Counted from the first letter of the stretch, positions 1 through 6,289 are shown. The stretch: 6,840 bases of DNA from JBLHUT01 sp047629975 (GCA_047629975.1 JBLHUT010000199.1:1-6840), one strand, 5' to 3'. A program made the numbers and translations. The notes: generated by a model not told the origin, from the letters alone.

Positions 1-1102
1 GTAATCCGGTGTCGAGGCTCATGAGGTTGTCGATATCCTCCTCTTCCTCCTCCATCGGTCCAACCGTCCCCATCAGGTCCTTTTCCACCGAAGTGCGGCC
101 TTGGGGCCCGGAGCCACTTGCATCGATAAACGACCGGCGCGCCTGTTGCTGCGCGGTGATGTCCGCTCCATTGATCCGAATCGCGCGCTGCCCCATGGAT
201 TGGCCCAGACGCCCGCGCCCTGCCAACCGCCCGTCGCAGCCTTCGATCCGAACGTTTCCGACACTGGCCAACGGCACATCAACAAGGTCACCGACCTTTA
301 ACGCCCCCAGATCGGAAATCGGCATTTCAAGGCGATGCAAAACGGCCCGGACTTCGACATCTGCCTCTGCCACCACATCCGCAAGATCCGCAGCCCATTT
401 CGCATTTTTCGGACTTTGAATTTCAGGTTCGCTCATCGGGTTTCGCGGGTCCCCCTGCGCCGCACCCGACCGTTTGCCCGATCCGTTCGCCTTGCGTCGC
501 ACCCCCGGACGGGAGCCATCGGCAAGAACAGCAAGAATTGCCCGCCCCGCCCGCACATCCTCACCGATGGAGACATCAATTTCCAACAGACGATACGGCG
601 CGTCCTCAAGCAACAACGCCAAGGGCCGGGCGTCAGGGATCGCACTGCAATAACTGTAGCCTTGCGCCCATTGACTGTCTGGAACCTCGCTCAAACCCAC
701 ATCGAATTCGTGCAACAAACGGTCGATCCAGTCCGCGACAAGAATTGCATCGGTCCGGGTGGCCCGTCGTGCGGCAGGCAAAACGGGGTTTATCCGCCCG
801 ATCGTTTGAAATTCGACCAGCCCCGCAAAAAGCATAGGGTCAAGCGCCAGAAGTCCTTGGGCATCTCCGGGGCCTTCGACCACTGCCAAAAGGCACTTTT
901 CGGGCAGCATATCCAGCAGTTCGCTCAACGAGTTCATCGCAAGCTTGCACTCTGACAGCTGCATCGCCAGTCCGAACGCGTCCTGAGAGGCACGCGCAAC
1001 CGCTTCGGCCATGGCCTTTTCAGGGGTCATAACGGAAGCTTGCTCACGCGGGCTGGAAACAGCCTTGCGTCTAAGCACGGATTGCGGCGCGGCGTCTGCC
1101 AT
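1..1102 (-). CDS. FliM/FliN-like flagellar motor-switch (SpoA domain) protein, C-terminus cut by window edge
   Basis: An open minus-strand frame of 367 codons runs from ATG at 1102 off the left edge without a stop. Residues about 245-312 look like a SpoA (surface presentation of antigens) domain: an alternating hydrophobic strand (ADVEVRAVLHRLEMPISDL), a KVGDLVDVPL turn, then GRLAGRGRLGQSMGQRAIRI, the pattern of FliN/FliM C-termini. Residues about 80-200 (for example LLALDPMLFAGLVEF) resemble the central part of FliM, weakly. No N-terminal CheY-binding motif of classical FliM is apparent; the first 45 residues are Ala/Arg-rich. After the SpoA domain comes a Gln/Gly-rich linker and an acidic run EEEEED at 351-356, close to the edge. 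It is probably a cytoplasmic C-ring component or relative; I infer it is not the housekeeping FliM, as no other flagellar gene is visible. ATG 1102 is chosen because a CAAGG element lies about 11 nt upstream. Downstream of the sensor-kinase gene with a 112-bp gap that has its own possible control site. Confidence 0.8.
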   Translation of the reverse strand, partial: MADAAPQSVLRRKAVSSPREQASVMTPEKAMAEAVARASQDAFGLAMQLSECKLAMNSLSELLDMLPEKCLLAVVEGPGDAQGLLALDPMLFAGLVEFQTIGRINPVLPAARRATRTDAILVADWIDRLLHEFDVGLSEVPDSQWAQGYSYCSAIPDARPLALLLEDAPYRLLEIDVSIGEDVRAGRAILAVLADGSRPGVRRKANGSGKRSGAAQGDPRNPMSEPEIQSPKNAKWAADLADVVAEADVEVRAVLHRLEMPISDLGALKVGDLVDVPLASVGNVRIEGCDGRLAGRGRLGQSMGQRAIRINGADITAQQQARRSFIDASGSGPQGRTSVEKDLMGTVGPMEEEEEDIDNLMSLDTGL

Positions 1103-1214
1103 GAAAAATGAAACCTTGGAGACTGAATGTGTCTTTACGGTTTCACAGATCGAAGTTTTAAAATGGTTAATTCAGGCTTGCGAACAGAGGACAGGCTGCC
1201 ATTTCGCCTATTCT
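1103..1214. other. Intergenic spacer between kinase stop and FliM/FliN-like start
   Basis: The 112-bp gap holds no ORF of note and no GC-rich hairpin followed by a U-run, so I see no intrinsic terminator after the kinase gene in either direction. Apart from the TTAACCAT site it is unremarkable. Read-through from the kinase operon into the flagellar-type gene is therefore possible, with the site giving additional or separate control. Confidence 0.5.
1163..1170 (-). promoter_or_regulatory. Putative CtrA half-site TTAACCAT upstream of the FliM/FliN-like gene
   Basis: On the minus strand the sequence reads TTAACCAT, the half-site reported for the cell-cycle regulator CtrA in Caulobacter; a second TTAA follows at 1158-1161 with a 5-bp spacer rather than the canonical 7. 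It lies about 61 bp upstream of the ATG at 1102, inside an AT-richer patch between two genes. CtrA controls flagellar genes in many alphaproteobacteria, including Rhodobacterales, so position and target agree. Eight bases alone can occur by chance, and I cannot assign a convincing -10/-35 pair next to it. Confidence 0.45.
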
Positions 1215-3887
1215 TTAACCGTCGGCGGGCAGGCTGACGCGGAAAGCTGCCCCTGCCTGACCGGGAACATAAACGACACTCCCCCCCAGCCGGATCATGA
1301 TTTCGCGACATATGGCAAGCCCCAACCCTGCCCCGCCTGCCGCAGAACTTTCTTCCAGTCTCGAGAATTTCTCGAAAATGATATCCTGACTGCGTTCGGG
1401 AATGCCCGCCCCGTTGTCGATAAAGTCGATCTGCACGACCCCTTCCAGTTTACGCACCCTGATCTTGAGCGTCGGGCTGTCGGCGTCACAATATTTGCAC
1501 GCATTTCCAATCAAATTAATAAACACCTGCGTCAGCCTGTCCCCGTCCGTGTGCAGCACCAGCCCCTCCGAACGCGCGCGCCTGTCAACGACAAGCGCGT
1601 GCGCGCCCTCCATCACCCCCGCAGCCGCAACAGCACGGTCAATCAACCCCCCAAGGTCCGTCGACGCCATATGCAGCGTCACCTGCGCATTTTCCAGCAC
1701 GCTCAAATTAAGCAAATCGTCCAGAAGCCGTGTCAGCCGGAGGGCTTCGTCATGGATCACCCCCGCAAACCGCGCGCGCTCGGTACTCTCAAGGGCACTA
1801 TCGCGCAAAATTTCTGAAAAGGCGCGGATCGAGGTCATGGGCGTGCGCAACTCGTGACTGATCTGACTTAGAAAGGCGTCTTTCTGAATCGAAAGGGCGG
1901 TCAGTTTTTCGTTTGCCTGTTGCAATTGGCGCGCGGTCAACGCCAGCTCTCCGGATTGCTCTTCAAGCTGGCTGGAATATTCCAGAATTTGCTGCGCCTC
2001 GTCCGCAACGCGCATCAAATCCTCGACCAGCACCGCAGAGCTTCCGGCGATCTGGCCAACCATGGCATGGGCCGTGGCCGAGCCGACAGAACCTGCCAGC
2101 TCACGCTCCAGCAATTCAAGGAACTCGGGCGTCGGGTCGGGCAGGAACCCCTGCTTTCCTTGCTTTTGCGCCGCATTCTGAAACAAGGCTTGCGCCTGCG
2201 TCGGGCCAATAATCCGTTGCGCCATGAGCAACAGGTCCTCGGCCTCGGCCGCGCCGCGCGCCCAACCGCGCGCCGCGACTGTATGTTGAAACACATTCAC
2301 CATCTGCGCGCCCTGCAATCGTTCAAGCGGAGTCGGAAAGCTGGCAATAGACACAATACAAAACGCTGTGGTATTCAGGATCATCGACCAGAAAACCGCA
2401 TGCACCAGCGGATCAAGCCCCGCAATTCCGAACAATGCCTGCGGGCGCAGCCAGCCAATGCCGAACGGTCCGTGTGTCAACATCTGCACACCGAAAAGCC
2501 CGCCATCCGAGAGGCTTGGCAACAGCAGCGTATACGCCCAGACAACGAAACCGGTAATCAGCCCCGCCGCAGCCCCGCTGCGCGTGGCCCCGCGCCAGAA
2601 CAACCCCCCGAGCAACGATGGCAACACCTGTGCGACACCCGCGAAACTGATCAGACCGATCGCCGCAAGTTCCCGCCCTCCCGCAAAGCGGAAATACAAA
2701 TAACCCAGCAACAGCACGCCCGCGATCGACAACCGGCGCGCCAGCAAAACCACGTGGCGCACATCTCCGACCCGCACGGCACCATGCCGCCTTTGCGACA
2801 GATAAAGCGGCATGACGATGTGATTGGAGACCATCGTCGACAAGGCAATCGCCGCCACGATGACCATCGAGGTAGCCGATGAAAACCCCCCCAGAAACGC
2901 CAGCATCGCCAAACCGTCGTACCCTTGCGCCAGCGGCAGGCTGACCACATAAAGATCGGGGTTCGCACCCGCCGGCAATAGCCCGAGGCCCATCACGGCA
3001 ATCGGAACCACAAACAGGCTCATCAGCAAAAGATACAGCGGAAAGGCCCAGCTTGCTGTTGCCAGATGCGCCTCGTCTTCGTTCTCGACGACCAGCACCT
3101 GAAACATACGCGGCAAACACACAATCGCCGCCGCCCCCAGAAAAGTCATGGCAATCCAGCGTCCACCATTCATATTCCAGTCTGCAATTTTGGAATTGTC
3201 GATGCGCATCAACATATCCGCCGGCCCGTCCGCCAGCCCCCAGACAACAAAAATACCCACCGCAAGCAGAGCCACCAGCTTGACCACAGCCTCGACGGCA
3301 ATGGCCATCACAACCCCGTGGTGACGCTCGTTGGCATCAAGATTACGGGTCCCGAACAAAATTGTGAACAACGTCAACCCGACCGCAACCCAAAGCCCCG
3401 TCAGGTCCGGCTCCACCAGCATCCGGCCCGACCCGTCAATGTCGGCGAACACCCCGAAAGAAAGGGTCACCGATTGCAACTGAAGCGCGATGTAGGGCGT
3501 CGTGCCAACAACCGCCAGAAGCGTGACAATCACGCCCAGCCCGTTGGATTTGCCATAGCGGGACGAAATAAGGTCCGCGATAGAGGTGATCCGTTGGGCG
3601 CGCCCTATCCGCACCAGCTTGCGCAGCAAAAGCCACCAACCAAGCAAAACAAGCGTCGGTCCGAGATAGATGGTGATATATTCCAGCCCCGAACGCGCTG
3701 CATTTCCGACCGCGCCGTAAAATGTCCACGCAGTGCAATACACCGATAGCGACAGCGTATAAACCAGCGACGACCGGATCCACGATTGCCGCCCCGTGCT
3801 TGCCCGTCTTTCGGCAGCGAATGCGATCAAAAACAAAAAGGTCACATAGCCCAGCGCCACAAAGATCAGCAAGTTGAACGTCAGCAT
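1215..3887 (-). CDS. SLC5-STAC sensor histidine kinase (CrbS/MxtR-like), 890 aa
   Basis: Inner-membrane sensor kinase fused to a sodium:solute symporter module. Residues 1 to about 515 form a PutP-like SLC5 domain with around 13 hydrophobic helices; the GGFSSATS stretch near 333-340 corresponds to the Ser-rich helix that lines the sodium site in this family. Residues about 540-640 match a STAC domain (core LLERELAGSVGSATAHAMV, 592-610), the linker typical of CrbS-type kinases. A coiled coil (about 636-668) leads into the HisKA domain with SHELRTP and phosphoacceptor H678. The ATPase domain has an N box (N791, N795), G1 DNGAGIP (824-830), an F-box-like FEKFSRLEE and G2 GGAGLGLAI (851-859), so catalysis should be intact. 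There is no PAS and no receiver domain, making it shorter than CrbS relatives (about 1150 aa). CrbS/MxtR kinases regulate acetate utilisation; a carboxylate signal here is inference. ATG 3887 follows the previous stop by 3 bp with no free SD, implying translational coupling. Confidence 0.93.
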   Translation of the reverse strand: MLTFNLLIFVALGYVTFLFLIAFAAERRASTGRQSWIRSSLVYTLSLSVYCTAWTFYGAVGNAARSGLEYITIYLGPTLVLLGWWLLLRKLVRIGRAQRITSIADLISSRYGKSNGLGVIVTLLAVVGTTPYIALQLQSVTLSFGVFADIDGSGRMLVEPDLTGLWVAVGLTLFTILFGTRNLDANERHHGVVMAIAVEAVVKLVALLAVGIFVVWGLADGPADMLMRIDNSKIADWNMNGGRWIAMTFLGAAAIVCLPRMFQVLVVENEDEAHLATASWAFPLYLLLMSLFVVPIAVMGLGLLPAGANPDLYVVSLPLAQGYDGLAMLAFLGGFSSATSMVIVAAIALSTMVSNHIVMPLYLSQRRHGAVRVGDVRHVVLLARRLSIAGVLLLGYLYFRFAGGRELAAIGLISFAGVAQVLPSLLGGLFWRGATRSGAAAGLITGFVVWAYTLLLPSLSDGGLFGVQMLTHGPFGIGWLRPQALFGIAGLDPLVHAVFWSMILNTTAFCIVSIASFPTPLERLQGAQMVNVFQHTVAARGWARGAAEAEDLLLMAQRIIGPTQAQALFQNAAQKQGKQGFLPDPTPEFLELLERELAGSVGSATAHAMVGQIAGSSAVLVEDLMRVADEAQQILEYSSQLEEQSGELALTARQLQQANEKLTALSIQKDAFLSQISHELRTPMTSIRAFSEILRDSALESTERARFAGVIHDEALRLTRLLDDLLNLSVLENAQVTLHMASTDLGGLIDRAVAAAGVMEGAHALVVDRRARSEGLVLHTDGDRLTQVFINLIGNACKYCDADSPTLKIRVRKLEGVVQIDFIDNGAGIPERSQDIIFEKFSRLEESSAAGGAGLGLAICREIMIRLGGSVVYVPGQAGAAFRVSLPADG

Positions 3888-3890
3888 TCC

Positions 3891-4364
3891 CTAGGTCCGC
3901 GCAGTGGCGGCTGACCGGGGTTCCGCTTTGGGTGTCAGAGGCTGCAATCGGGCGTGATCCCCGCCAGACGACGGAACAAGTGGCCGCGTACGCCCCTCGG
4001 ACAGCGGCTCGGTCAAACGTCGCGCCAAAACAGCAGCCAGCACAATCAACACCGCCCAGATGACAAAGATAAAAACCATCCCCTGAGCGGTGCCCCCCGA
4101 AGCACCACCGTTCGTGTCGCCGGTATTCCAAAGGATCGGTAACATCACCAACGCGGCCCCGAACGCCGGCAGCAAACGTGCGGCATCAATCAAACGTCGC
4201 CGTCTGTACGCCTCCCGCGCCAGAAAAAGCGGCGCCCCCGCATCAGGATCGCTCCCTCCCGTATCAAGCGTTCCGGCTGCACCCTTCACACCCCGTCGCC
4301 CGCTCGGGACCGGCCTGCCAATCTGTTCAGGCGCAATATCTTCGTGCGGTATCACGCCCCCCAC
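3891..4364 (-). CDS. Small two-helix membrane protein of unknown function, partner candidate of the SLC5 kinase
   Basis: I do not recognise the family. The GTG-initiated frame gives 157 residues: a polar N-terminus (1-50), a basic stretch REAYRRRRL (50-58), hydrophobic helix about 61-79, a short Gly/Asn-rich loop (80-94), a second helix about 95-114 ending in ARRL, and a Pro/Ser/Arg-rich tail. The positive charges predict both termini in the cytoplasm. It sits 21 bp after the receiver gene and 3 bp before the kinase, so it is almost surely co-translated with them. True SLC5 and MctP/ActP-type carriers often have a small two-helix partner (DUF485 or DUF4212) encoded just upstream; by analogy this may be an accessory subunit of the kinase's transporter domain, but no sequence signature of those families is evident. 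GTG at 4364 is the furthest in-frame start after the preceding TAG; GTG at 4355 is an alternative. Confidence 0.75.
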   Translation of the reverse strand: MGGVIPHEDIAPEQIGRPVPSGRRGVKGAAGTLDTGGSDPDAGAPLFLAREAYRRRRLIDAARLLPAFGAALVMLPILWNTGDTNGGASGGTAQGMVFIFVIWAVLIVLAAVLARRLTEPLSEGRTRPLVPSSGGDHARLQPLTPKAEPRSAATART

Positions 4365-4385
4365 CCGTTTGCCGGCCCTATCCGA

Positions 4386-4754
4386 CTACCCCGTCGCAAG
4401 CGCATTGACCGTCGCCAGAACCTCGGCGTTCGAAAAGGGTTTTGTCATAAAAGCACTCGCTCCGGATTCTGTCGCCAGTTCGCGATCCTTGACCTGCCCC
4501 TTGGCTGTCAGCATCAACACCGGCAAGCGAGCCGTTTCGGGACGCGCACGCAGGTCGCGCAGGATGTCGAAACCGCTTCGCCCCGGCAGCATAGCATCAA
4601 GGATAAGCACATCCGGCGCTTTGGCAATAACCGCCTCAAGTGCCGTCTTTCCATCCGAATGCGCCGATACCGACCAACCATCCCTGCTCAATATGAACCG
4701 GATGGCCTCGATGATATTCGGCTCGTCCTCGACGAGCAGAACACTCTTGACCAT
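4386..4754 (-). CDS. Receiver-only response regulator (CheY/DivK-like), 122 aa
   Basis: A single REC domain with nothing attached. The full phosphorylation site is present: acidic pair E9/D10 in LLVEDEP, phosphoacceptor D53 in LILDAMLPG, T83 in LMLTAKG, K105 in FMTKPFS. It should accept phosphate from the SLC5-STAC kinase encoded two genes downstream in the same operon. In the characterised CrbS/CrbR and MxtR/ErdR systems the partner carries a LuxR-type DNA-binding domain; its absence here means the output must come through another protein. The start is ATG 4754, preceded by a near-perfect SD (AAGGGAGG, 5-nt spacing). A longer frame starting at 4820 is rejected, because it would begin before the SD and inside the promoter region, and adds residues unlike any REC domain. 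A plausible promoter lies at 4803-4830. Confidence 0.93.
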   Translation of the reverse strand: MVKSVLLVEDEPNIIEAIRFILSRDGWSVSAHSDGKTALEAVIAKAPDVLILDAMLPGRSGFDILRDLRARPETARLPVLMLTAKGQVKDRELATESGASAFMTKPFSNAEVLATVNALATG

Positions 4755-4759
4755 GTCAC

Positions 4760-4767
4760 CCTCCCTT
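4760..4767 (-). promoter_or_regulatory. Strong Shine-Dalgarno that fixes the response-regulator start
   Basis: Minus strand AAGGGAGG, then GTGAC, then ATG. It decides for the 122-residue product over a 144-residue alternative. The first bases belong to the 3' arm of the inverted repeat at 4763-4800, so base pairing there could mask part of the site. Confidence 0.8.
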
Positions 4768-4800
4768 GCGTCGTCAATTTTCCATTGATCTTCGCAAGGG
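4763..4800 (-). repeat. Nested inverted repeat in the leader of the receiver-kinase operon
   Basis: Perfect 8-bp arms CCCTTGCG (4763-4770) and CGCAAGGG (4793-4800) enclose a second perfect pair, TCAAT (4774-4778) and ATTGA (4784-4788), with a 5-base loop. As RNA on the minus strand this is a two-tier hairpin whose 3' arm supplies the AAGGG of the Shine-Dalgarno. As DNA it is a dyad starting 3 bp downstream of the proposed -10 box. No U-run follows, so it is not an intrinsic terminator. Confidence 0.75.
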
Positions 4801-4802
4801 GA

Positions 4803-4830
4803 AGTATCGGCATAAAACACCGCTTGTCAA
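4803..4830 (-). promoter_or_regulatory. Sigma-70-type promoter for the receiver-membrane protein-kinase operon
   Basis: Minus strand TTGACA (4830-4825, a perfect -35) is followed after 16 bp by GATACT (4808-4803, 4 of 6 to TATAAT). The expected start of transcription is near 4796, giving a leader of about 42 nt before ATG 4754. The spacing between the two boxes is one base under optimum. No terminator separates it from the upstream regulator gene, so some read-through is possible. Confidence 0.6.
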
Positions 4831-4877
4831 AAGCTCTGTCTACAATCGCCGCCAAATTGTGATGCTTGGGGCGCGCC

Positions 4878-6200
4878 TCACGAGGCATCAGCCATGATCG
4901 AAGGCTCGCGCCGCGCAGCACAAGCACCGCGCGGACATATCCGGCACGAGGTCCCCACGGCCAAATCAGGCCCGTGCCCCCACGCGGTGGTACCCTCGAC
5001 CAATTCGGGGGGCATGATAAGCATCGCCGCCTCCAGTATCTCGGGCCCGTCGAATCCGCCGGGTTGGCGCGGCTGACAAATTGCATACGTCAGAAACCGC
5101 CGGGGCATGCGCCCCCCCATCTCTACCGGCACACGCACAGGTGACATCGGCCGCGACAGGGCCTGATACAACGGCCAAAGCGGACAGGCCGCCCCGAAAC
5201 GCGGCAACGCAAACCCCTCGATGGGCTTGCGAAAGATCAACGTGCCGGACCCGTCGCAAACAACAAGTCCGAAGGTGCCTGAAACCCCTGCTCCGGGCAA
5301 CGACGCCAGACGCCGGAACACCGCCACCAGATCAACACCGAATCGCCGCGCAAGCATCGCAGGATCATGATTTGCAGCCTTTGCAGCAGCGCTGAATTCA
5401 GCCAAGGGCATGCGCATTGCATCCTTTGCGTAACGCTCCAGATGCACCTGCGCGAGGGCGCGGCTGGCACCGGTTTTCAATGGCTCTGCTTCGCTGATGA
5501 TGACATCGGGCGCACGCGGCGAGGCGCCCTCGAGGTCGGGAATATGAAACCCGCAGCCCTGCAAATATGCGTCCAGTTCCTCCAGAGGGGTCGAGCCGGA
5601 CACCTCTGCACGGCCGCCTTCGTCGAGATAGCGCACCAGACTTTCCGCACTTTCGGCCAATCGCTCGCTTTCGGTGCGAATGTTCCGGTGGAACCGGATG
5701 CGCCATTCGGGGTCGATGTCCGCGGTGTCGGTCAGGATCGAGGCCGTGGAGCGGATCGCGGTGACGGTTGAAAGCACCTCGTGCATCGAGGCGGACAGAA
5801 ACGGGTCGTGGGTCATCCGGTCGGTCAGGGCCTCGACCGTACGCTCAAGCGCAAGGGTGCGCCGTCTGGTATCTGCCAAAAGAGCCGCCCACCCGGGAAA
5901 GCGGCCCACAAACTCGTCCACCCGCGCAAGTTCCTGCATCGCGGTGTCGTGCCCGTCGGCCGCATCGCGCAATTCTTCGAGCAGCGCACTTTCGGCCCCG
6001 TCAGCCAGCAAGCCCGGATCAACCTGCAACTCACGCGCAATCGCATTGAGCAGTTTGCCCGCAATGCGGCGGCGATTATGCTCGATCAGGTTGAGATAGG
6101 ACGCAGAAATACCGACAGAGCGCGCCAGATCCACCTGTCTGAGCGCCAGAACGGTCCGGCGCTCCCGGATTCTGGTTCCTGTAAGTCGGGTGCGCGGCAT
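4878..6200 (-). CDS. ScfR/RamB/PccR-type short-chain acyl-CoA regulator with XRE DNA-binding domain and DHp-like insert, 440 aa
   Basis: Cytoplasmic transcription factor. Residues about 5-60 are an XRE/Cro helix-turn-helix (LRQVDLARSVGISASYLNLIE). The C-terminal half matches the ScfR domain: YAKDAMRMPLAEFSAAAKAA, LARRFGVDLVAVFRRLASL, PRFGAACPLW (333-342) and the terminal Cys motif C419-x2-C422-x4-C427 in TSCRICPRGACAAR. ScfR members RamB and PccR control acetate, propionate and glyoxylate-cycle genes in response to acyl-CoA; the ligand here is unknown. Between the two parts, residues about 134-194 look like a kinase dimerisation domain (MHEVLSTVTAIR, H140) and no M78-type HExxH is present. 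Start ATG 6200 has GGAG six bases upstream; an upstream in-frame ATG (6221) lacks an SD. Divergent from the binding-protein gene and directly upstream of the kinase operon, so it may control both and itself. Confidence 0.9.
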   Translation of the reverse strand: MPRTRLTGTRIRERRTVLALRQVDLARSVGISASYLNLIEHNRRRIAGKLLNAIARELQVDPGLLADGAESALLEELRDAADGHDTAMQELARVDEFVGRFPGWAALLADTRRRTLALERTVEALTDRMTHDPFLSASMHEVLSTVTAIRSTASILTDTADIDPEWRIRFHRNIRTESERLAESAESLVRYLDEGGRAEVSGSTPLEELDAYLQGCGFHIPDLEGASPRAPDVIISEAEPLKTGASRALAQVHLERYAKDAMRMPLAEFSAAAKAANHDPAMLARRFGVDLVAVFRRLASLPGAGVSGTFGLVVCDGSGTLIFRKPIEGFALPRFGAACPLWPLYQALSRPMSPVRVPVEMGGRMPRRFLTYAICQPRQPGGFDGPEILEAAMLIMPPELVEGTTAWGHGPDLAVGTSCRICPRGACAARREPSIMADAS

Positions 6201-6214
6201 GAAAATCTCCGTAC

Positions 6215-6245
6215 TTCTCAATGGGTTTCTGCACTGCGTTGAGAA
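6215..6245. repeat. Perfect inverted repeat TTCTCAA-N17-TTGAGAA upstream of the ScfR gene
   Basis: Arms at 6215-6221 and 6239-6245 are exact complements, 24 bp centre to centre. The element begins 5 bp upstream of the regulator's GGAG site, so a protein bound here, or a hairpin in the leader, could restrict expression of the regulator; autoregulation is known for RamB. No binding protein is established. Confidence 0.45.
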
Positions 6246-6249
6246 TTAG

Positions 6250-6289
6250 TTTACAAGATAACTCTCGATTTTGTTCATAACTTTACAAA
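6250..6289. promoter_or_regulatory. Paired TTTACAA motifs, candidate ScfR operator
   Basis: TTTACAA occurs at 6250-6256 and 6282-6288, both on the plus strand, 32 bp apart or about three helical turns. The second, extended to TTTACAAA, differs by one base from TTTGCAAA, the core I recall for RamB and PccR operators; the first differs by two. They sit in an AT-rich stretch between divergent genes, one of which encodes an ScfR protein. Motif degeneracy keeps confidence low. Confidence 0.35.

Noticed and set aside
1281..1287. Run of seven C (G on the coding strand) as a phase-variable slippage site
   Set aside because: It encodes the conserved Leu-Gly-Gly near the kinase C-terminus and is in frame; short G-runs are expected in this base composition, and nothing indicates variation.
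1011..1817. Long plus-strand open frame over the kinase 3' end
   Set aside because: It is antisense to the kinase's catalytic motifs, has no SD or domain signature, and its composition (Pro/Arg/His-rich) is typical of a shadow frame in GC-rich DNA.
1920..2882. 320-codon plus-strand open frame
   Set aside because: Antisense to the STAC and SLC5 coding sequence; Gln/Arg/His-rich product without recognisable features. The same holds for the other long plus-strand frames at 3066-3749, 4090-4788, 4344-4862 and 5781-6242.
4763..4800. Inverted repeat as an intrinsic terminator of the ScfR gene
   Set aside because: No U-run follows the 3' arm on either strand; on the minus strand the next bases are the Shine-Dalgarno and start codon of the next gene.
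4755..4820. N-terminal extension of the response regulator to an upstream ATG
   Set aside because: The added 22 residues precede a strong SD-ATG pair, overlap the promoter -10 and the inverted repeat, and extend the receiver fold before its first strand.
5371..5386. Two TTTGCAG copies 9 bp apart, similar to the ScfR operator core
   Set aside because: They lie inside the regulator's coding sequence and are explained by the repeated Ala-Lys/Ala-Asn codons of AAAKAAN.
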